Below, in pieces: positions 47,468 to 55,937 of a DNA stretch of 64,000 nt (within the stretch, counting starts at the first letter, position 1; each line of letters opens with the position of its first letter). The notes beneath the pieces were generated by a model. The model saw only the letters and a list, made by a program, of their open reading frames with translations, made no database searches and was not told the DNA's origin. The translations under genes and the position numbers were made by a program. The stretch is from assembly GCA_020638655.1 (NCBI GenBank), contig JACKIC010000009.1:186001-250000 (forward strand), given 5' to 3'. Source of the stretch: Planctomycetota bacterium (lineage in GTDB: Bacteria > Planctomycetota > UBA1135 > UBA2386).

Positions 47468-47794
47468 CTAGAACCCCATGCCCGGCAGGTTCATCCCGCC
47501 GGTCACCTTGCCCATCTCCTTCTCCTTGAGCTCCTTGGCCGCCGTCAACGCCTGGCGCACGGCCGCGGTGACGATGTCCTCGAGCGTCTCGACGTCGGCC
47601 GGGTCGACGACGGCCGGGTCGATCTTGATCGCCTGCAGCTCCTGGTTGCCGTTGACGTAGGCCTTGACGGCGCCGCCGCCGGCCGAACCCTCGAGAATGC
47701 GTTCTTCCAGGGAGCGCTGCGCGTCCTGCATGCGCCGCTGCATCTCCTGGGCCTGCTTCAGCAGGCTGCTCATGTCGCCGAATCCTGATGCCAT
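47468..47794 (-). CDS. ybaB: YbaB/EbfC nucleoid-associated protein
   Basis: A 108-aa DNA-binding dimer. The N-terminal helix SSLLKQAQEMQRRMQDAQRS is followed by the family strand segment GGGAVKAYVNGNQELQAIKI, and DPADVETLEDIVTAAVRQAL near the C-terminus. It ends in the Met/Gly-rich tail GGMNLPGMGF. The ATG at 47794 is chosen to match family length. It forms an operon with recR downstream; dnaX, often first in this cluster, is instead at the end of the window. Confidence 0.93.
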   Translation of the reverse strand: MASGFGDMSSLLKQAQEMQRRMQDAQRSLEERILEGSAGGGAVKAYVNGNQELQAIKIDPAVVDPADVETLEDIVTAAVRQALTAAKELKEKEMGKVTGGMNLPGMGF

Positions 47795-47853
47795 CGTGGA
47801 GCTCCGAAAACGGCGATCATGCCGGCTTTGTCGGCCGGCATCCACTGGCGGCG

Positions 47854-49812
47854 CTAGCGGATCGCCGAACGGCTCCGGCTGCGCGCCGGGGCGGGCTCGG
47901 GCCGCCGGTCCGCGGCCTGTTCGCCGGCCTGTTCGCCCGCCTTGCGCATCGCCTTGTCGAGGATGCGTTCGAGGCGGGACTCGAAGTCGCCGTCGCCGCC
48001 GCCGCGGAGCAGGCTGTCGACGAGCGCTTCGACGTCCCCCGCGATGCCGAGCTCACGCAGGTCCGCGTCGGCGCGGATCTCGGCCTTGGCCTTCTGCATC
48101 GCCGCCTTGGCGGCCTGCTGCGCCAGACCGGTCAGCAGCTCCTGGTTGTGCTCGTTCTCGAGCAGCCCCGTGACGAGCTTGGTGACACCATCGGTGAGCC
48201 CCAGCTCACGCAGGTCCTCGTCGGCTTCGATCTCGCGGACCGCCAGCCGACCGGCCCCCTTCATCGCCGCCTTGATCACCTTGTCGAGCGAACCTTGCAT
48301 GCCCTTGCCGGCGACGAGGTCGTCGACGAGCGTGGTCACCTCGTCGGTGATGCCGAGCTCGCGCAGGTCGGGATCGTCCTGGATCTCCTGCCGCGCCTCG
48401 CGCAGCGCCGCCCGCAGCTGGCCCGAGAGCTGGCCGCCCAGCGGGGACGTCGTGGTGCGCTGCTGCAGCACGTCCTCACGTTCCTCGACGAACTCGTCGT
48501 GGACCTCCGCGGCGGGCATGCGCAGCTTGCTGCCGATGCGCAGCCGCCGCGCGTCGAGGTCGGGGTTGAGCTCGAGGATCTCGTCGGCGCGCGTGGCGCT
48601 GCCGAGCTCGCGCCGCGCAATGCCCGCGAGCGAGTCGCCCTTGCGCACCGTGTAGACGCGGGTCTTGGCCGGGGTCGGCGCCGCGGCCACGGGGGCGTTC
48701 TCGCCGAGCAGCTTCTGCAGCAGCAGACGCCGATCGAGCGGCCCGAGCTCGTCGAGGCTGCGACCGTTGACCTTGATCTCGATGCGCACGTCCTGGCCTT
48801 CGCCGCCTTGCGCCAGCGCCGGCGCGCCGAGCAGGGTCAGCGCCACGGGCGCGAGGGAGAACAGCCAGCGGCGCGGGGCGCGGCACGGCACACGTTCGTT
48901 CAGGATCATCTTCAACCTCCGTTCGAAGGCGGCCCGCGCCGCCGGCCTCACTGCGAGGACGGCCGTCGCGGCGACCGCGTGGTCGGGTGTGGCCACGGCC
49001 TGCACGAGCAGGGTGGCGTAGTCGAGGCTCGCGTCGGGCACGCTGTCGATGGCCCACGCGTCGCAAGCCAACTCGGCCTGATAGCGCCGCTGCGCGCGCA
49101 CGAACCAGAACAGCGGGTGCCACCACAGCAGCACCGTCAGCGCCCACTCGGCATGCACGAGCAGGTGGTCGCCGCGGCGCAGGTGCGCGAGTTCGTGCGC
49201 GATCACCGCGGCGCGGCCGCGCGCCGGTGTGCGCGCCAGCGCGCGCGCCGGCAGCACCAGGCGCGTTCGCCCGAAGCACGACACGTACGGGCACGCGGCG
49301 GCGCGGTCGTCGCGCACGTCGGGCACCGCGACCTGCAGCCGGGCCGCGAGCGCGGCCACCTCGTCGCGCAGCGCGTGCGACGCAATCGGCAGGCGGCGCA
49401 GGCGCCGTTCGGCCTGCACGACCCCGGCGACGTAGCGCAACAGGAACCACACGCCACCGAGCCCCCACACCAGCAACAGCAGCGACTGCGTCGACCACGA
49501 CGGCGACGGCGCCGCGACGGGCATCGCGGCGACCGTGGGCGCGACCGTGGGCGCGAGCGTGGGCCCGGGCGCGAGGGCAGGCCCCGGAGCTCGCGCGGCG
49601 TCGGCGAGGTCGACGGTCCGGACCTCGGCAGCCGCCGACGCACCCGACCACGGCACCGTCACGGTGAACAGCGGCGGCGTCACCAGCTTGAGCAGCACCA
49701 GCAGCCACAGCGCATGCATCACCGTCGGCGCCGGGCGCAGCCACCGCCCGACCAGCAGGAAGACCGCCGTCATCAGCAGCGCGACGACGGTGTTGCCGAG
49801 CAGCCAGCTCAC
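47854..49812 (-). CDS. MecR1/BlaR1-type M56 metallopeptidase with LysM and 51-residue repeats
   Basis: A 652-aa membrane protein. The N-terminal part has membrane helices (WLLGNTVVALLMTAVFLLVG, VMHALWLLVLLKLV, STQSLLLLVWGLGGVWFLL) and the cytoplasmic zinc-peptidase motif AVIAHELAHLRRGDHLLVH (~205). After the next membrane segment (~335-350, LAPVALTLLGAPALA) there is no penicillin-binding sensor. Instead there is a LysM domain (YTVRKGDSLAGIARRELGSA, ~386-432) and three consecutive 51-residue repeats starting DPDLRELG, DEDLRELG and DADLRELG (~480, 531, 582). The GTG start overlaps the blaI-type gene stop (GTGA). It should sense a cell-wall signal and cleave the repressor; this is inferred from BlaR1/BlaI. 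Confidence 0.88.
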   Translation of the reverse strand: MSWLLGNTVVALLMTAVFLLVGRWLRPAPTVMHALWLLVLLKLVTPPLFTVTVPWSGASAAAEVRTVDLADAARAPGPALAPGPTLAPTVAPTVAAMPVAAPSPSWSTQSLLLLVWGLGGVWFLLRYVAGVVQAERRLRRLPIASHALRDEVAALAARLQVAVPDVRDDRAAACPYVSCFGRTRLVLPARALARTPARGRAAVIAHELAHLRRGDHLLVHAEWALTVLLWWHPLFWFVRAQRRYQAELACDAWAIDSVPDASLDYATLLVQAVATPDHAVAATAVLAVRPAARAAFERRLKMILNERVPCRAPRRWLFSLAPVALTLLGAPALAQGGEGQDVRIEIKVNGRSLDELGPLDRRLLLQKLLGENAPVAAAPTPAKTRVYTVRKGDSLAGIARRELGSATRADEILELNPDLDARRLRIGSKLRMPAAEVHDEFVEEREDVLQQRTTTSPLGGQLSGQLRAALREARQEIQDDPDLRELGITDEVTTLVDDLVAGKGMQGSLDKVIKAAMKGAGRLAVREIEADEDLRELGLTDGVTKLVTGLLENEHNQELLTGLAQQAAKAAMQKAKAEIRADADLRELGIAGDVEALVDSLLRGGGDGDFESRLERILDKAMRKAGEQAGEQAADRRPEPAPARSRSRSAIR

Positions 49813-50228
49813 GACTTGCCGCCCTTGCCGCGCGCGCGGCGTTCGGCGTCGCGCAGCAGCTCTTTGAAGCTCTCGATCTCGGCCGCGCTGAACTTGCCCT
49901 TCTCGACCAGGCGCAACACCAACGGCCCGACGTCGCCGTCGAGCAGGTCGGCGGCGACCTCGTCGACGCGGCGCAACGCCAGCTCGTCGCGCGCGGTGAC
50001 CGCCGCGAACACGTGCGCCAGACCCTTGCGGTCGGCGCGCACGTGGCGCTTGTCGACCAGGCGCGAGACCAGCGTCTGCACGGTCGTGTAGGCCCACTCG
50101 GTGCCCAGGCGATCGAGCAGTTCGCGCACGGTCGCCGGCCCGCCGTCCCACAACGCGCGCAGCACGGTGAGCTCGGCTTCGGTGACCGCGGACGACGAAC
50201 CGGTGCGTCTGGGAGCCATGGCGCGCAT
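49809..50228 (-). CDS. BlaI/MecI/CopY family transcriptional repressor
   Basis: A 139-aa winged-helix repressor. SAVTEAELTVLRALWDGGPATVREL begins the DNA-binding domain, with WAYTTVQTLVSRLVDKRHVRADRK as recognition helix and wing. The C-terminal dimerisation helix includes EKGKFSAAEIESFKELL. It is coupled (GTGA) to the MecR1-like gene, giving the classical repressor/sensor pair. A palindromic operator lies just upstream (50240-50260). ATG 50228 is used; ATG 50219 is also possible. Confidence 0.93.
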   Translation of the reverse strand: MRAMAPRRTGSSSAVTEAELTVLRALWDGGPATVRELLDRLGTEWAYTTVQTLVSRLVDKRHVRADRKGLAHVFAAVTARDELALRRVDEVAADLLDGDVGPLVLRLVEKGKFSAAEIESFKELLRDAERRARGKGGKS

Positions 50229-50239
50229 CGTCGCCGATA

Positions 50240-50260
50240 CCTCCTACAAATTGTCGGAGG
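50240..50260. promoter_or_regulatory. BlaI-type palindromic operator
   Basis: CCTCCTACAA (50240-50249), a central A (50250) and TTGTCGGAGG (50251-50260) form a dyad with nine of ten positions symmetric. It contains the ACA/TGT core known for BlaI/MecI sites. It lies 12 bp upstream of the repressor ATG and about 105 bp upstream of the divergent gene at 50365. The half-site nearest the repressor gene contains its ribosome-binding sequence GGAGG, so bound repressor and initiation would compete for the same DNA. Autoregulation is inferred. Confidence 0.75.
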
Positions 50261-50364
50261 TTGCCCAGCTTTCTGCTCCGGACCGCCGCGGAAGAATGCC
50301 CGGCGGCGCCGTCGCGAGAAACGCCCCATCGCCGCGCAACACCTGACCCGCCTAGACTTGCGCC

Positions 50365-51822
50365 ATGTCCGCCTCCGCTCTCGAACCGGCGCCGTGGTCC
50401 CTGCCGCGACGACTCTTGTTCCGCTTCGCCTGCGTCTACCTGATCCTCTACTGCCTGCCGTTCCCGCTCGATCGCCTGCCCACGTCGCGCGAGTTCTTCG
50501 ACTGGCCACGAACCGCCGCGCAGTACTTCGAGAGCATGCAGGACCTCGCCGTCGCCTGGTTCGGTGAGCATCTGCTCGGTGTCGACGCCGCGAAGCTGAA
50601 GCCCTTCATGACCGGCAGCGGCGACACCACACGCGCCTACGTCACGATGGCGCTGCACGGCAGCATCGCGGTGCTGCTCGCCGGCGCGTGGTCGCTGCTG
50701 ACCCGCCGCACCGGCCACCCGCGCGCCGCCGACCTGCTGCGCACCTACGTGCGCTTCGTGCTCGGCGCGACCCTGCTCGGCTACGGCACCGCCAAGTTCT
50801 TCAGCGGCCAGTTCCCGCCGCTCGCCGACAACGAACGCTGGCTGCTCACGACGTGGGGCGACTCGTCGCCGATGGGCGTGGTCTGGAAGTTCATGGGCGC
50901 GTCGCCGGCCTACACCGCGTTCAGCGGCGTGGTCGAGTGCCTCGGCGGCGTGCTGCTGTTCTGGCGCCGCACCACGACGCTCGGCGCGCTGCTCGCGGCC
51001 GCGGCGATGCTCAACGTCGCGCTGATCAACTACTGCTACGACGTGCCGGTCAAGCTCTACTCGACGCACCTCTTGCTGATGGCCATCGGCCTCCTGCTGC
51101 GCGACGTGCCGCGGCTGTGCGACGTGCTGCTCTGGCACCGCGATGCCGCGCCGCTGCCGCTGCGCCTGCCGCGGCCGCTGTGGGTCGCGATCCCCGAGCA
51201 GTTCGCGAAGTACGCGCTCGTGGGCTGGATCCTGTACGGCGCCGGAGCGGGCCTGCAGGCGCGCTACGAACGACAGCAGCTGCCGCCCGGCCCGCTCGAG
51301 GGCGGCTACGAGGTCGCCGAGTTCGTGCGCGGCGGCGAACCGGTGCCACCGCTGCTCACCGACGACTCGCGCTGGCGCTATCTGTTCTTGAGCGAGCGAT
51401 ACGCGTCGGTGCGCATGATCGACGAGAAGACCCAGCTTGGGTTCGTGCCCAAGATCGACACGGCGGCGCACACGCTCCGCCTCGAGCGGCGCTGGTCACC
51501 GGCGATGGGCGGCACACCGCCCGAGCCGATCGAGCTGCGCTACCGCAGCAAGGACGACCCGCAGGAGACGACCGCCGCGCCCGAGCCGGCCGAGCCGACT
51601 TCGGTCGTGGAGGCCGTCGAGGCCGTCGCGCGCAAGCAGGAGCCCGCGTCGCCCAGCGAGGCGGACGAACCCACCCCCGCGGCCGCGAGCGCCGACCTCG
51701 TGCTCGAAGGCACGATGGCGGGCGCCGAGGTGCGCATCGTGCTGCGCAAGCTGCGCAGGGAGGACTTCCTCGTCGTCAACCGCGGCTTCCACTGGATCCA
51801 GGAGTACCCGTTCAATCGCTGA
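50365..51822 (+). CDS. DoxX-like integral membrane protein
   Basis: A 485-aa protein. The first ~290 residues hold about seven hydrophobic helices (LLFRFACVYLILYCLPFPL, YVTMALHGSIAVLLAGAWSL, FVLGATLLGYGTAKFFSGQF, VVECLGGVLLFWRRTTTLGA) with a DoxX-like pattern. The rest is an extramembrane domain with a beta-rich part (RWRYLFLSERYASVRMIDEK) split by an Ala/Glu/Pro-rich linker. It is divergent from the BlaI-type repressor across a shared 136-bp region containing the operator, so it may be a regulon member. The enzymatic role is unknown. Confidence 0.75.
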   Translation: MSASALEPAPWSLPRRLLFRFACVYLILYCLPFPLDRLPTSREFFDWPRTAAQYFESMQDLAVAWFGEHLLGVDAAKLKPFMTGSGDTTRAYVTMALHGSIAVLLAGAWSLLTRRTGHPRAADLLRTYVRFVLGATLLGYGTAKFFSGQFPPLADNERWLLTTWGDSSPMGVVWKFMGASPAYTAFSGVVECLGGVLLFWRRTTTLGALLAAAAMLNVALINYCYDVPVKLYSTHLLLMAIGLLLRDVPRLCDVLLWHRDAAPLPLRLPRPLWVAIPEQFAKYALVGWILYGAGAGLQARYERQQLPPGPLEGGYEVAEFVRGGEPVPPLLTDDSRWRYLFLSERYASVRMIDEKTQLGFVPKIDTAAHTLRLERRWSPAMGGTPPEPIELRYRSKDDPQETTAAPEPAEPTSVVEAVEAVARKQEPASPSEADEPTPAAASADLVLEGTMAGAEVRIVLRKLRREDFLVVNRGFHWIQEYPFNR

Positions 51823-51846
51823 ACGCGGCGCCGAAGGCAGCCGGGC

Positions 51847-53172
51847 TCAGAGCTGCGTCCAGACCTGGTTGCCGCCGATCGCGACCGGCGTCGTGTAGAG
51901 GCCCAGCACGTGCGACACCAGACGCAGGCCGGGCGGCAGCGACAGCCCCTGGAAGTTGAGCACCCAGTAGCCCGGCGCGGCGCTGGTCAGCCAATACGGG
52001 ATGAACGTCGCCTGATCGACGAGGATCGGCCCCTGCCCCGGGATCGGGAACATGCCGTCGTCGAAGCTGAACAGCACCGCCGTGAACACCCCGGGCAACG
52101 TCGAGGCCGACTGCACGGTCATCAGCTGCGTGCTCGGGTCGTAGCTCGTGGTCATCGACACCGGTGAACTCTCGTAGCAGCCGATGTCGGGCAAGAGCGA
52201 ACCGTTCTGGTCGACGTCGACGAGGCGGGCGACGCCGTCGAGGTCGCTGCGCGCGAAGATCGCGGCGGTGCCCGCGTCGAGGCACGGACTCGTCGCTTGC
52301 AGATGGAAGTCGCCGGCCGCCGCGCCCACGAACTGCGGGTCGACGCCGATCACGTTCGACGACGGCAGCGCGGTCGCGAGCCCGACGCCCTGCGTGACGA
52401 TCGGCGTCTGGTGCAGCCAGTTGTGTTCGTAGCGCGCGACGCTGTTGGCGGCGTTGTTGTTCTCGAAGCCGATCGCGTAGCCGACGATCAGGTTGTTCTG
52501 GCAGCGCGAGGTCGTCGAGTCGCTGATGTAGGCCTTGTAGGTCCCCGTGACGAACGTGTTGTTGTAGACGTCGTTGTCACCCGTGTACTCGAGGATCGCG
52601 TCGTTGGTGAGGTTCCAGAACAGGTTGTCGTGGATCTTCCAGCCCTGCACGTTGTCGCTGGTCCACAGCACGATGCCGCGGTTGCAGTTCACGAACTGGC
52701 AGCGGTCGAGCTCGACGTCGCTCGCGGCGTCGGCCGAGTTGACGCCCGAGCCGCTGCTGATCACGCGCGTCCACCAACCGGCCTGGTCGCTGTTGAGGAA
52801 GGTGAGGTTGGTGATGCGCAGGCGATCGGCGCCATTGGCGAGGCGGAACACCGTCGAGGCCGAGCCGCCGAGATCGAGCACCGCGCCGCCCAGGCCGCGG
52901 ATCACGAGGTCGTTCTGCACCGTGCCGAACCCGAGCGTGATCGGCAGCACCTCGCCGTTGTGGGCCGGGCCGTAGAGGCCGGGCAGCAGGTGGATGTGGT
53001 CGTTGGCGCCGGCGACCGAGCAGGCGAACGAGAGGGTGCGCAGCGGCAGGGTGATGCTGCCGGGGTTGACGTCGGCCCCGGCGACCGGGTCGACCCACCA
53101 TTCGGACTGAGCCGACAGGGGCAGCGACAGCGATGCGAAGGACGCGAACAAGGCGAGCCGGACGAGACGCAT
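51847..53172 (-). CDS. Secreted right-handed beta-helix protein
   Basis: A 441-aa exported protein (signal MRLVRLALFASFASLSLPLS, cleaved near AQS). The opening WWVDPVAGADVNPGSITLPL is the DUF1565-like start of parallel beta-helix proteins. Repeated strands with Asn ladders follow (LRITNLTFLNSDQAG, DNVQGWKIHDNLFWNLT, NDVYNNTFVTGTY). It contains NVIGVDPQFVGAAAGDFHLQ and a C-terminal beta domain of ~100 residues. GGAGG lies seven bases before the ATG. No polysaccharide-lyase catalytic set was identified, so it may be a carbohydrate-binding or structural protein. Confidence 0.8.
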   Translation of the reverse strand: MRLVRLALFASFASLSLPLSAQSEWWVDPVAGADVNPGSITLPLRTLSFACSVAGANDHIHLLPGLYGPAHNGEVLPITLGFGTVQNDLVIRGLGGAVLDLGGSASTVFRLANGADRLRITNLTFLNSDQAGWWTRVISSGSGVNSADAASDVELDRCQFVNCNRGIVLWTSDNVQGWKIHDNLFWNLTNDAILEYTGDNDVYNNTFVTGTYKAYISDSTTSRCQNNLIVGYAIGFENNNAANSVARYEHNWLHQTPIVTQGVGLATALPSSNVIGVDPQFVGAAAGDFHLQATSPCLDAGTAAIFARSDLDGVARLVDVDQNGSLLPDIGCYESSPVSMTTSYDPSTQLMTVQSASTLPGVFTAVLFSFDDGMFPIPGQGPILVDQATFIPYWLTSAAPGYWVLNFQGLSLPPGLRLVSHVLGLYTTPVAIGGNQVWTQL

Positions 53173-53413
53173 GGTGGTTCCTCCTGGGTAGCGGGCCCAC
53201 AGCCTACTGCGCCCGGCGCCAGCTGGCCCGGACCGGGGCGCCGACCGGGGGAAGAGAACCGCGCGACACAGGTCCCGAAGAGGCTCGGGCGATCGACAGG
53301 TGGGGTAGCATCGCCCGGGCATTGCGCCCGGCTGGCACCCGTCAGACGACAGGGTTGCGGGCCGCGCCGGGCCGTGCTCACCCCGTCCCACACGACCAAC
53401 CCTCGAGGCAACC

Positions 53414-54508
53414 ATGCGCATCCTGCCCCCGCTCGTCGCGTTCGCCACCGTCCTCGTGCCGCTGTCCGCGCAGACCGTCTGCTCGGCCGGCGCCGCGCCG
53501 CCGACCACGTTGGCGACCATGAACCCGTTCGCCGGCACCAGCCTCTACGGCCACCCCAACTTCCCCAACAGCCCGCCGCCGACCTACCAGGGCTTCAGCT
53601 TCCTGATCGACATGCAGCCACTCGTCGACATCGAGATCAGCCAGATCGACCTCGACCTCTACGACGACGGCAACCTGGTGCAGGTCAACCCGACCACGAC
53701 GGTGACCAGCCCCAACCAGGTCGGCGCGACGACCCCGGTGACCTTCTACCTGTTCCCCGGCACGACCTGGGTCGGCAACGAGACCAACGCGCCCGCGTGG
53801 GGCCCCCTCGGCACCGGCACGCTGACCGTCTCGACCTTCCACACCGACTCGGCGATCGTATTCAACCCGCCGGTCATGCTGCCCGCCGGCAGCTGGGGCA
53901 TCGCCATCCAGGTGCCGCCCACCACCACGGGCCCCAACCCCGGGCCGCTGCACCCGATGCTGATCCCGTCGACGGTGGTCCCGCCGCCGTACACCGACGG
54001 CGTGCTGACCATGGTCAACGTGCAGTTCCAGCGCGATTCGTGGACCGCGTCGCTGACCACACCGGCGCACGAACAGAGCCTCGAGTTCCACTACACGGCG
54101 CTGTCGGGCTACTCGAACTGGACCGCGTTCGGCGCCGGCTGCGGCGCCACCACGCCGCAGCTCGGCCTGCTGTCGCGGCCGATCGTGGGCACGACGATCG
54201 ACTTCGAGAACAGCAACATCCTCGCCGGGGCCCTGGTCAACTTCTGGCTGTTCAGCTTCTCACCCGACGCGAACGGCACCAGCCTCGCCCCCTTCGGCCT
54301 GCCCGGCTGCAACCTCTACCTGCAGCTCAGCAGCCCGATCACGACCAGCGCGTCCCTGGTCACGAACGGCCTCGCTACCGCGCAGATCGCCCTGCCGAAC
54401 GATCCCGCCTACGCGGGGCTCGTGCTCTACGCCCAGGCGGCACCCGCGACGGCCAGCCTGAGCTTCGTCGTCAGCAACGCCGTCTGCGTCGCGATCGGCC
54501 TGCACTGA
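53414..54508 (+). CDS. Secreted protein with Planctomycete-type C-terminal domain
   Basis: A 364-aa exported protein (signal MRILPPLVAFATVLVPLSA, cleaved near AQT). The first ~220 residues form a beta-rich Thr/Pro-rich domain (FSFLIDMQPLVDIEISQIDL, AGSWGIAIQVPP). From ~235 a second domain follows: FGAGCGATTPQLGLLSRPIV, then FGLPGCNLYLQLSS and NDPAYAGLVLYAQAAP. This arrangement (a short GxxC, an intervening strand set, a PGC/QGC cysteine, a final GLxLYxQ strand) parallels the C-terminus of the kelch protein at 5503-7659. It may be a surface-attachment or sorting domain. GAGG lies just before the ATG. Confidence 0.75.
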   Translation: MRILPPLVAFATVLVPLSAQTVCSAGAAPPTTLATMNPFAGTSLYGHPNFPNSPPPTYQGFSFLIDMQPLVDIEISQIDLDLYDDGNLVQVNPTTTVTSPNQVGATTPVTFYLFPGTTWVGNETNAPAWGPLGTGTLTVSTFHTDSAIVFNPPVMLPAGSWGIAIQVPPTTTGPNPGPLHPMLIPSTVVPPPYTDGVLTMVNVQFQRDSWTASLTTPAHEQSLEFHYTALSGYSNWTAFGAGCGATTPQLGLLSRPIVGTTIDFENSNILAGALVNFWLFSFSPDANGTSLAPFGLPGCNLYLQLSSPITTSASLVTNGLATAQIALPNDPAYAGLVLYAQAAPATASLSFVVSNAVCVAIGLH

Positions 54509-54522
54509 GCAGCGATCGGTTC

Positions 54523-55683
54523 TCAGCTGCGGCGATAGACGGCGTTGCCGATGCGCAGCGCGATCGCGGCGCCGCTTCGGCGCTCGATCTGCGCCTCGAC
54601 CACGTCGTCGCCGATGCGGATCACCACGCGGTCACCGCGCAGCTCGAACGTGCCGCCGGCCTCGCTGTCGGTGCCGCCGAGCGACGACGAGAACATCGTG
54701 CGGCGCTGCGCGCTGCCGCCGGTCCCGAAGCGGTAGACCGTGGTCAGCGACGAGCCGCTGCCGAACGAGGCGTGGCCGAACTCGAGGCCGGCGAGTTCCT
54801 CGCCCGCGCCGCGCACCGCGGCCGGCGCCGCAGCGCCGAACTGCGCGCTGCCCAGCAGCTGCCGCGCGCCCGGGAGGAACGCGGCCTCGCGGCCCTTCAG
54901 CACCACCACCAACACCGTCGCGGCGAACGCTTCGCCCTTGGCCGCACCGAGCCAGACCGTGACCGCGCGCTGACCGCCGGCGCGGCCGCGCACCTGTAGT
55001 TCGGCGGCGTCGAGCCCCGGCGACCGCATCGGCTGCGCCACCGCGCGGGCCAGGTCGACCTCGACCTGTTGTCCACCGAGGTCCGCCCCGATGCGCGGCA
55101 GCTGCGACTGCAGCAGGGCCGCGGCCGACCGGGCGCGCGCTGCGGCCTCGACCGGCGTGACGGCGACGACGATCAGCGCGTCCAGCGTGTCCGTGGCAGC
55201 CAACCCGGGGTTGATCAGAGCCACGTCGCCGTCGCGGTTCGCCACGCGCCAGGTCGGCGGCAGCACGAAGCTCAGCGCGCCCAGGCGCTCGCGCGCCTCG
55301 GTGGCCACCGGCGCGGTCACCCGCCGGTAGCGCTCGACGGCGACCGAGCCGTCCGCGCGCCGCAGGGTGATCGTCAGTTCTTCGCCCTCGACACCCCAGG
55401 TCGCGCCGATGCGCTGACCCTGGACCTCGAGCAGCAGTTCTTCGCCACGCACCTTGCAGGGCAGCGGCACGTCGTCGGCGAGCAGGGTGCCGTCGGCGCG
55501 GAACTCGAGCCGCTCGTGGTCGTCGCCGGTGCCGAGCCAGTGGCCCATCAGCGCGGTGGGTACGGCGGCCTGTCCGGGGACATGCGAAGGTGCGGGCGAA
55601 GGTCCCCCCGCGGGCTCCTGGCCGCAGGCGCAGAGGGTGAAGACGGTGAGCAGCAAGGGGAACAGGGAGTGGATCGGATTCAT
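54523..55683 (-). CDS. Secreted lipoprotein of unknown function
   Basis: A 386-aa protein with a lipoprotein signal (MNPIHSLFPLLLTVFTLCAC, lipidated at C20). The N-terminal ~100 residues are a lipocalin-like beta segment (LMGHWLGTGDDHERLEFRAD, GEELTITLRRADGSVAVERY). A larger alpha/beta part (LSFVLPPTWRVANRDGDVAL) follows, and a second beta segment at the C-terminus repeats the theme (FELRGDRVVIRIGDDVVEAQ). GAGG precedes the ATG by six bases. Divergent from 55938. Confidence 0.7.
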   Translation of the reverse strand: MNPIHSLFPLLLTVFTLCACGQEPAGGPSPAPSHVPGQAAVPTALMGHWLGTGDDHERLEFRADGTLLADDVPLPCKVRGEELLLEVQGQRIGATWGVEGEELTITLRRADGSVAVERYRRVTAPVATEARERLGALSFVLPPTWRVANRDGDVALINPGLAATDTLDALIVVAVTPVEAAARARSAAALLQSQLPRIGADLGGQQVEVDLARAVAQPMRSPGLDAAELQVRGRAGGQRAVTVWLGAAKGEAFAATVLVVVLKGREAAFLPGARQLLGSAQFGAAAPAAVRGAGEELAGLEFGHASFGSGSSLTTVYRFGTGGSAQRRTMFSSSLGGTDSEAGGTFELRGDRVVIRIGDDVVEAQIERRSGAAIALRIGNAVYRRS

Positions 55684-55937
55684 GGGTTACCTCGTTTCCC
55701 CTCTGATGGCGTGGCGCGCCGCCGCGTGACGGCGCAGATCCCTCTTCTGTCGGGGAGCGCCAGCCGGACCGGGGCACGGCAGGAAGAAGCGGACCGACAG
55801 GGGGGAATCCGTCTGTCTCTCGGCCCACTCCGCCCCCGGCGAGATTTCTCGAACCGGCGCGTCACGCCGCCGGCGCCCCCGCCATCACCCCGGCAACTCC
55901 GTTTCCCGAACCCAACAACAGATCACTGGAGGTTGCC

